From Deltaproteobacteria bacterium (GTDB lineage Bacteria > Desulfobacterota > Desulfobaccia > Desulfobaccales > 0-14-0-80-60-11), in assembly GCA_021817645.1 (NCBI GenBank), contig JAKAGH010000023.1, forward strand, positions 1 to 17,716: a stretch of DNA of 17,716 nt, written 5' to 3'. The notes beneath the pieces were generated by a model. That model did not search any database and was not told the DNA's origin. It was given only the letters and a program-made list of their open reading frames with translations. Of this stretch, positions 14,137-17,716 are shown one piece after another (position 1 is the first letter of the stretch; each line of letters starts with the position of its first letter). Made by a program: the position numbers and the translations under genes.

Positions 14137-14423
14137 AGACGGTTTTCGATTTACGGTTTTCGGAAAAAAAGATTCTCCCCCAGAAATTGCCTGACCATTA
14201 TTTGAGAAGGCGTCACGGAAAACGAGTTCTTAAGTCGCCCTTTATAAAGGGGGATTTAGGGGGATTTGGGGGCGCCTCGATAATCCCCCTGACCCGCCTT
14301 TAGAAAAGGGGGGAAATACCTTCCTTTTGTCCCAAACTTTGGCCTTTGGTGGAAATTCCTGACTCATGGATAGTAAGATGCCTTTAACCGAAAACCGAAA
14401 ACTGAAAACCGAAAACGGTCTTT
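14135..14423. repeat. AT-rich inverted-repeat element, copy 2 (CGGTTTTCG arms), filling the regulator-glgC gap
   Basis: The left arm (14135-14163), AAAGACGGTTTTCG with CGGTTTTCGG, is mirrored by the right arm (14388-14423), which on the minus strand begins AAAGACCGTTTTCGG. The arm octamers are a diverged form of those in copy 1. A REPIN-like pair (14236-14313) is nested inside. The element starts within the regulator's stop codon and ends 4 nt before the glgC ATG. Confidence 0.72.
14236..14313. repeat. REPIN-like inverted pair of CCCCTTT/AAAGGGG palindromes, copy 2
   Basis: The left unit CGCCCTTTATAAAGGGGG is followed by ATTTAGGGGGATTTG (to 14268). The right unit (14282-14313) is the same plan inverted: AATCCCCCTGACCCGCC, then TTTAGAAAAGGGGGG. 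It matches copy 1 (1901-1977) in unit structure, orientation and a short spacer. It is nested inside the AT-rich element at 14135-14423. Confidence 0.75.
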
Positions 14424-14427
14424 TACA

Positions 14428-15642
14428 ATGGAACGCTTAAAAGGACTTACCACCATCATCATGGCCGGGGGTAAAGGGGAGCGGCTCTACCCCCTGACCC
14501 GGGACAAGGCCAAGCCGGTCATCACCTTCGGCGGCATCTACCGCATCGTCGACTTTACCCTGTCCAATTGCCTCAACTCCGGCATCCGCCGCATCTACGT
14601 GCTCACCCAATACGGCAGTTTCTCCCTGGACCAGCACCTGCGCCTGGCTTGGGACATCATGCGCCCGGACCTGGGGGAATACATCTACTCCATGCCTCCC
14701 CAGCAGATCATGGTCAACCGCTGGTACCGGGGCACCGCGGACTCCATCTTCCAGAACTTGAGCCTCCTCCAAGCGGAACGGCCCCGCCAGGTGCTGATCC
14801 TCTCCGGCGACCACGTCTATAAGATGAAGTATATGGAAATGCTGGACTTCCATCTCTCCCGGGACGCGGACCTGACCGTGGCCGCGGTCATGGTGCCCCG
14901 GAAAGAAGCGAGTTCCTTCGGCATCCTCCATGTGGACGGGACCTCCAAGATCGTCAATTTTTTGGAAAAGCCCGCGGACCCCCCCGGCATTCCGGGCAAC
15001 CCCGATTTCTCCCTGGCCTCCATGGGCGTCTATCTTTTCAAGGCGGAAACCCTGGTGGAAGAGGTCATCCGGGACGCCAAAAAGAAGGAGAGCAAGCACG
15101 ATTTCGGGGCCAACATCATCCCCCAGATGGTGGGCAAGAAAAAAGTCTATGCCTATAATTTCCACAATCCCGCCACGGGTAAGCCCCAATACTGGCGGGA
15201 CATCGGCCTCTTGGACGCCTATTTCCAGGCGCACCGGGACCTGCTGGGCCCGGAGCCGGTCTTCGACCTCTACGACCCCGACTGGCCCGTCCGGTCCCGC
15301 CCCTCCCTCTACCCCCCCAGCAAATATCTCTATTCCGGAAAAGACATCATTGTGGAAGATTGCCTCATCGCCTCCGGGTGCAGCATTGAGGGCACGGTGC
15401 GGGAGTCGGTCCTTTCTCCCGGCGTGCGCATCGGCCCGGGGGCCCGGGTGGACGCGGCCGTGCTTTGGGACGGCGTGGAGATCGGCGCCGGGGCCCAGGT
15501 GCAGCGGGCCATCATCGAAGACGGCGTCAAAGTCCCTCCCAACTACACCATCGGCCTGGACCCCGAAGCCGACGCCCGCCGCTTCCCGGTAACCGCCGGC
15601 GGCGTGGTGGTGGTGCCCAATAACGTGATTTTTGAAGAGTAG
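14428..15642 (+). CDS. glgC: Glucose-1-phosphate adenylyltransferase (ADP-glucose pyrophosphorylase)
   Basis: A 404-residue enzyme for the committed step of bacterial glycogen synthesis: glucose-1-phosphate + ATP to ADP-glucose + PPi. The nucleotidyltransferase half carries the N-terminal GGKGERLYPLT (14-24) and DKAKPVITFGG (26-36) motifs. WYRGTADSIFQN is at 99-110, the catalytic D128 is in SGDHVYKM, FLEKPADPP is at 178-186 with substrate-binding K181, and YWRDIG is at 255-260. The C-terminal third is a left-handed beta-helix with hexapeptide-like repeats (IIVEDC...VRESVLSPGVRIG). The length is normal. The ATG at 14428 is fixed by the short distance to the GGKG motif, yet no ribosome binding site is present because the repeat arm ends 4 nt upstream. 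No other glg genes are in the window. No convincing terminator was found downstream. Confidence 0.95.
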   Translation: MERLKGLTTIIMAGGKGERLYPLTRDKAKPVITFGGIYRIVDFTLSNCLNSGIRRIYVLTQYGSFSLDQHLRLAWDIMRPDLGEYIYSMPPQQIMVNRWYRGTADSIFQNLSLLQAERPRQVLILSGDHVYKMKYMEMLDFHLSRDADLTVAAVMVPRKEASSFGILHVDGTSKIVNFLEKPADPPGIPGNPDFSLASMGVYLFKAETLVEEVIRDAKKKESKHDFGANIIPQMVGKKKVYAYNFHNPATGKPQYWRDIGLLDAYFQAHRDLLGPEPVFDLYDPDWPVRSRPSLYPPSKYLYSGKDIIVEDCLIASGCSIEGTVRESVLSPGVRIGPGARVDAAVLWDGVEIGAGAQVQRAIIEDGVKVPPNYTIGLDPEADARRFPVTAGGVVVVPNNVIFEE

Positions 15643-15780
15643 GGATTACTGCAGAACCCGGCCGGCCTCTTGGTTTCTAATCCTATTTATAATTGAATTG
15701 GACAAGATGAAGCAGTTTGTCATGGCAGGAAAATTATTTTGATGTCTAAACTAAGTTAGGCTTCATTCCGGACTGAGTGT

Positions 15781-16827
15781 ATGCACATCTACATAGACGA
15801 GTCAGGGCCCTTCGTCACATTTCCCGAGGCTCGCAACTCGGTTTCCTGCGTCACCGCGCTAGTTGTCCCCGAGTCTGTGCATGACCAACTTCTACAGCAG
15901 TTCGCCCAACTCAGGAGGCAGTGGGGCTTCACCAACGGCGAAGTGAAGGGCAGCCGTCTCACAGAACCGCAATTCGACTCAGCTATCCGCGCCGTCTACG
16001 ATACACAAAGTGCCTTCATACGAATTGCCGCGATTGACATGGGTCTTCACACGATCGCGATGATCAAAGAGCACCGGAAAAGGCAGGCTGAGCTGGTTCG
16101 ACAGCCCATGGACGACCGCTTCCACCCCGAACTGGTTAAGCAGATGTGCGTGCTTGCAGACCAGATCAACGGGCTGGCTCCACAGCTCTATGTGCAATCG
16201 ACCATGCTCACCAAATTGGTCTTTTCAGTGATCCAAACAAGCACGCTTCTCTATAGTCAACTTGAACCACCCGCGCTCGGTTGTTTCGCCTGGACGATCG
16301 ATGCGAAGGGCCGGCATGTTACACCCGCCGAAAAACTCTGGAAGACCCTGGTCCTGCCATTCGTAGAGGCCGAGTCCCTCAAGAGTAGGGTAATCTTCCT
16401 AACGGAGGGGAACTATTCCTATTTCGCTAAATTCGAAAACCCTGATCTTCCCTCAGCTCCCGACCATCTCCGCGAAGCAGTTCAGCATCCAAACGAGCAT
16501 TTCAGTTCGTTCAGTGCGAACCAGGTTCTTTCCGACCTTCAGTTTATAGACTCACGCTCAAGCCTCGGGCTTCAGTTGGTTGATGTGCTTGCCAACTGCT
16601 TCAGACGCGCAGCCAACAATCGCCTTCAACCTAAGGGATGGCAGAACCTCGGCAATATTGTCGTACGCGACCCCCGCACAAACTTGGCGTTCGAAATGGC
16701 CATGCTTTCGGACGCTATAGCAAGATTCTACCCTTTCAGAAACATGCCCTACGCTGACATACTTGATCATATCGCTCGAAACTCTCGCGGTTACTTGATA
16801 CGGCAAAGGGAACAAGATGAAGCCTAA
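15781..16827 (+). CDS. DUF3800 domain-containing protein, putatively acquired
   Basis: A 348-residue soluble protein. YIDESG at residues 4-9, GEVKGS at 53-58 and the late SLGLQLVDVLANCFRRA (261-277) are the DUF3800 pattern. The conserved acidic residues D6, E54, D174 (WTIDAKG) and D268 would suit a metal-dependent, RNase H-like nuclease site, but this is inference and the family's biochemistry is not settled to my knowledge. DUF3800 genes often occur on accessory or mobile DNA. Composition supports transfer: 16021-16080 is 31/60 G+C by hand count, against 42/60 for 15481-15540 in glgC, and codons such as ATA, TCA, CGA and TTG are more common than in the neighbours. The ATG at 15781 begins exactly at the motif; no ribosome binding site is clear. 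It is flanked by AT-rich sequence and inverted repeats. No partner gene is adjacent. Confidence 0.85.
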   Translation: MHIYIDESGPFVTFPEARNSVSCVTALVVPESVHDQLLQQFAQLRRQWGFTNGEVKGSRLTEPQFDSAIRAVYDTQSAFIRIAAIDMGLHTIAMIKEHRKRQAELVRQPMDDRFHPELVKQMCVLADQINGLAPQLYVQSTMLTKLVFSVIQTSTLLYSQLEPPALGCFAWTIDAKGRHVTPAEKLWKTLVLPFVEAESLKSRVIFLTEGNYSYFAKFENPDLPSAPDHLREAVQHPNEHFSSFSANQVLSDLQFIDSRSSLGLQLVDVLANCFRRAANNRLQPKGWQNLGNIVVRDPRTNLAFEMAMLSDAIARFYPFRNMPYADILDHIARNSRGYLIRQREQDEA

Positions 16828-16897
16828 CCAGCCGGTTCGAACTTCGTCAGCAAACACGTCGGGTTCGTTGTCTGAGATAACTAAACAGAGTCCACTA

Positions 16898-16976
16898 TTT
16901 TGTCTAATAGCGGAAATTAGAACCCCGGCAAGACGCGCCTTTCAAGCCTGCAATAAAACCGCAACATTAGACAAAA
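16898..16976. repeat. Inverted repeat with TTTTGTCTAAT arms
   Basis: TTTTGTCTAAT (16898-16908) and GCGG (16910-16913) are mirrored by CCGC (16959-16962) and ATTAGACAAAA (16966-16976), with about 45 nt between. The outer 11 bp are perfect. It lies 71 nt past the DUF3800 stop and looks like a small MITE or the end of a mobile element. No clear target-site duplication is visible. Confidence 0.65.
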
Positions 16977-17001
16977 AGATGGAAAGCCCCAGACACCGGT
17001 A

Positions 17002-17056
17002 GCACAGGTTTTCCAGCCTGTGCGGGCTTGGCGGCACAGCCTGGAAAGGCTGTGCC
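17002..17056. repeat. Pair of CACAG-type hairpin repeats
   Basis: Hairpin 1: GCACAGG (17002-17008) with CCTGTGC (17017-17023), 7 bp and loop TTTTCCAG. Hairpin 2: a perfect 10-bp stem, GGCACAGCCT (17033-17042) with AGGCTGTGCC (17047-17056), loop GGAA. Read on the opposite strand, the second resembles the first (CACAGCCTTTCCAGGCTGTG against CACAGGTTTTCCAGCCTGTG), so they form an inverted pair. Such elements are common dispersed intergenic repeats. Confidence 0.75.
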
Positions 17057-17121
17057 ACTATCAAGAAAAACTTGGATGTAATGATATAAACAGGGGAAAA
17101 TTCCCGCAGAAGGAAAGACTG

Positions 17122-17716
17122 ATGAAACCGGACCATAAATACAGAAAAATCGGATTTATCCTGATTCTGGGCCTGTTGCTGTTGTTGCCGGCCGGGGGAG
17201 AGGCCGCCGGGAAGAAGGCCGCGCCCGAGCCGCTGCCGGCGGCGCAGCCCGCGGCGGCCATCACGCCGGTGGGCGCCAAGGTGGCGGTGGATGGGCAAGG
17301 CCGGGCCATCTACCAGGTGCAGGCCAACGGCATCAAGATCGGCTATAAGTTGGCGGGGGCAGGCGCACCCCTGGTGCTGATTCCGGGCCTGGGGAATACC
17401 ATGGACGTTTGGCCGCAGCCACTGCTGGAGGGGTTGTCCCGGAAATACCAACTGATTATCCTGGATAACCGGGGCATGGGCTACTCCACCGCCAATGATA
17501 CGCCCTTCACTATGCAACTCTTCGCCGGGGATGTCATCGGCCTGCTGGAGGTCCTGGGAGTCAAAAAAGCTGAGGTGCTCGGGTTTTCCATGGGCAGCGC
17601 CGTCACCCAAAAGCTGCTGCTGGATTATCCGCAACGCTTTAATAAGGCGGTGATCTACGCCACCACCACGGATGGCAGTCAGGTGGCGGCCCTGGCAAAG
17701 GGGAAAAAAGCGGATA
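17122..17716 (+). CDS. Exported alpha/beta hydrolase (3' end outside window)
   Basis: The first 198 codons are present and the frame is open at the right edge. A signal peptide is clear: basic MKPDHKYRK, a hydrophobic core of Ile/Leu (10-22), then PAGGEAAG with likely cleavage near residues 28-30. An Ala/Pro-rich linker follows. The hydrolase domain begins about residue 65 (IYQVQANGIKIGYKLAG). PGLGN (88-92) forms the oxyanion-hole region, DNRGMGYS (115-122) is typical of the fold, and the nucleophile elbow GFSMGS gives S156. The catalytic Asp and His would lie beyond the window. The substrate is unknown; an esterase or lipase-like activity in the periplasm is the default guess. The ATG at 17122 is preceded by AAGGA 7-8 nt upstream. 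The gene lies downstream of repeats and is probably under its own promoter. Confidence 0.88.
   Translation, partial: MKPDHKYRKIGFILILGLLLLLPAGGEAAGKKAAPEPLPAAQPAAAITPVGAKVAVDGQGRAIYQVQANGIKIGYKLAGAGAPLVLIPGLGNTMDVWPQPLLEGLSRKYQLIILDNRGMGYSTANDTPFTMQLFAGDVIGLLEVLGVKKAEVLGFSMGSAVTQKLLLDYPQRFNKAVIYATTTDGSQVAALAKGKKAD

Noticed and set aside
15717..15745. Promoter for the DUF3800 gene (TTGTCA-17-TGATGT)
   Set aside because: The -35 is good but the -10 matches poorly, and other AT-rich hexamers nearby are equally plausible, so no single site can be supported.
16942..17634. 230-codon minus-strand frame across the repeats and opposite the hydrolase
   Set aside because: It crosses hairpin repeats and mirrors a gene with a clear signal peptide and nucleophile elbow; no family features of its own.

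Overview
The window looks like a piece of chromosome from a GC-rich anaerobic bacterium of the Desulfobacterota (the former Deltaproteobacteria, Desulfobacca/Syntrophobacter-like). That placement is an inference. It rests on the hisC-cmk-rpsA-sppA order, the NIL-domain ferredoxin, a large PurL without a glutaminase domain, a small relative of the Wood-Ljungdahl corrinoid protein AcsC, and intergenic repeats of the kinds common in such genomes. No rRNA, tRNA, CRISPR array, transposase or phage gene was seen.

Layout. Bases 2-217 (+) are the 3' end of rsmB. It converges on a minus-strand run, 5126 to 326: purL, a NIL/2[4Fe-4S] ferredoxin and an MFS transporter. Upstream of purL is an orphan Flp-type pilin (-) with its own promoter and intrinsic terminator, divergent from a membrane-anchored M23 peptidase (+). 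Next comes a YciO/TsaC-family threonylcarbamoyl-AMP synthase (+), which converges at a 128-nt hairpin with a nested terminator on the minus-strand operon hisC-cmk-rpsA-sppA (12563 to 7994). A divergent promoter region (about 12780-12870) separates this operon from a plus-strand run: an AcsC-like mini-protein, an orphan receiver-domain response regulator and glgC. Last come a DUF3800 gene of foreign-looking composition (15781-16827) and the 5' part of an exported alpha/beta hydrolase that runs off the window.

How the genes relate. Most are housekeeping: rRNA methylation, purine synthesis, tRNA modification, histidine or aromatic amino acid metabolism, CMP kinase, ribosomal protein S1, envelope proteolysis and glycogen synthesis. 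hisC, cmk, rpsA and sppA are packed with gaps of 0, 15 and 4 nt and are probably one transcript from the promoter near 12789-12817.

Most of the longer intergenic gaps contain a palindromic or inverted-repeat element, from at least six families. They include two REPIN-like pairs, two AT-rich inverted-repeat elements that abut gene ends (one fills the whole regulator-glgC gap), and a GGGCGGAC-type repeat present twice.

The most interesting single object is the 210-residue AcsC-like protein at 12903-13535. It joins a degenerate Fe-S domain (three of four cysteines at exact spacing) directly to the AcsC C-terminal domain and lacks the TIM barrel in between. I could not identify a complete new multi-gene system.
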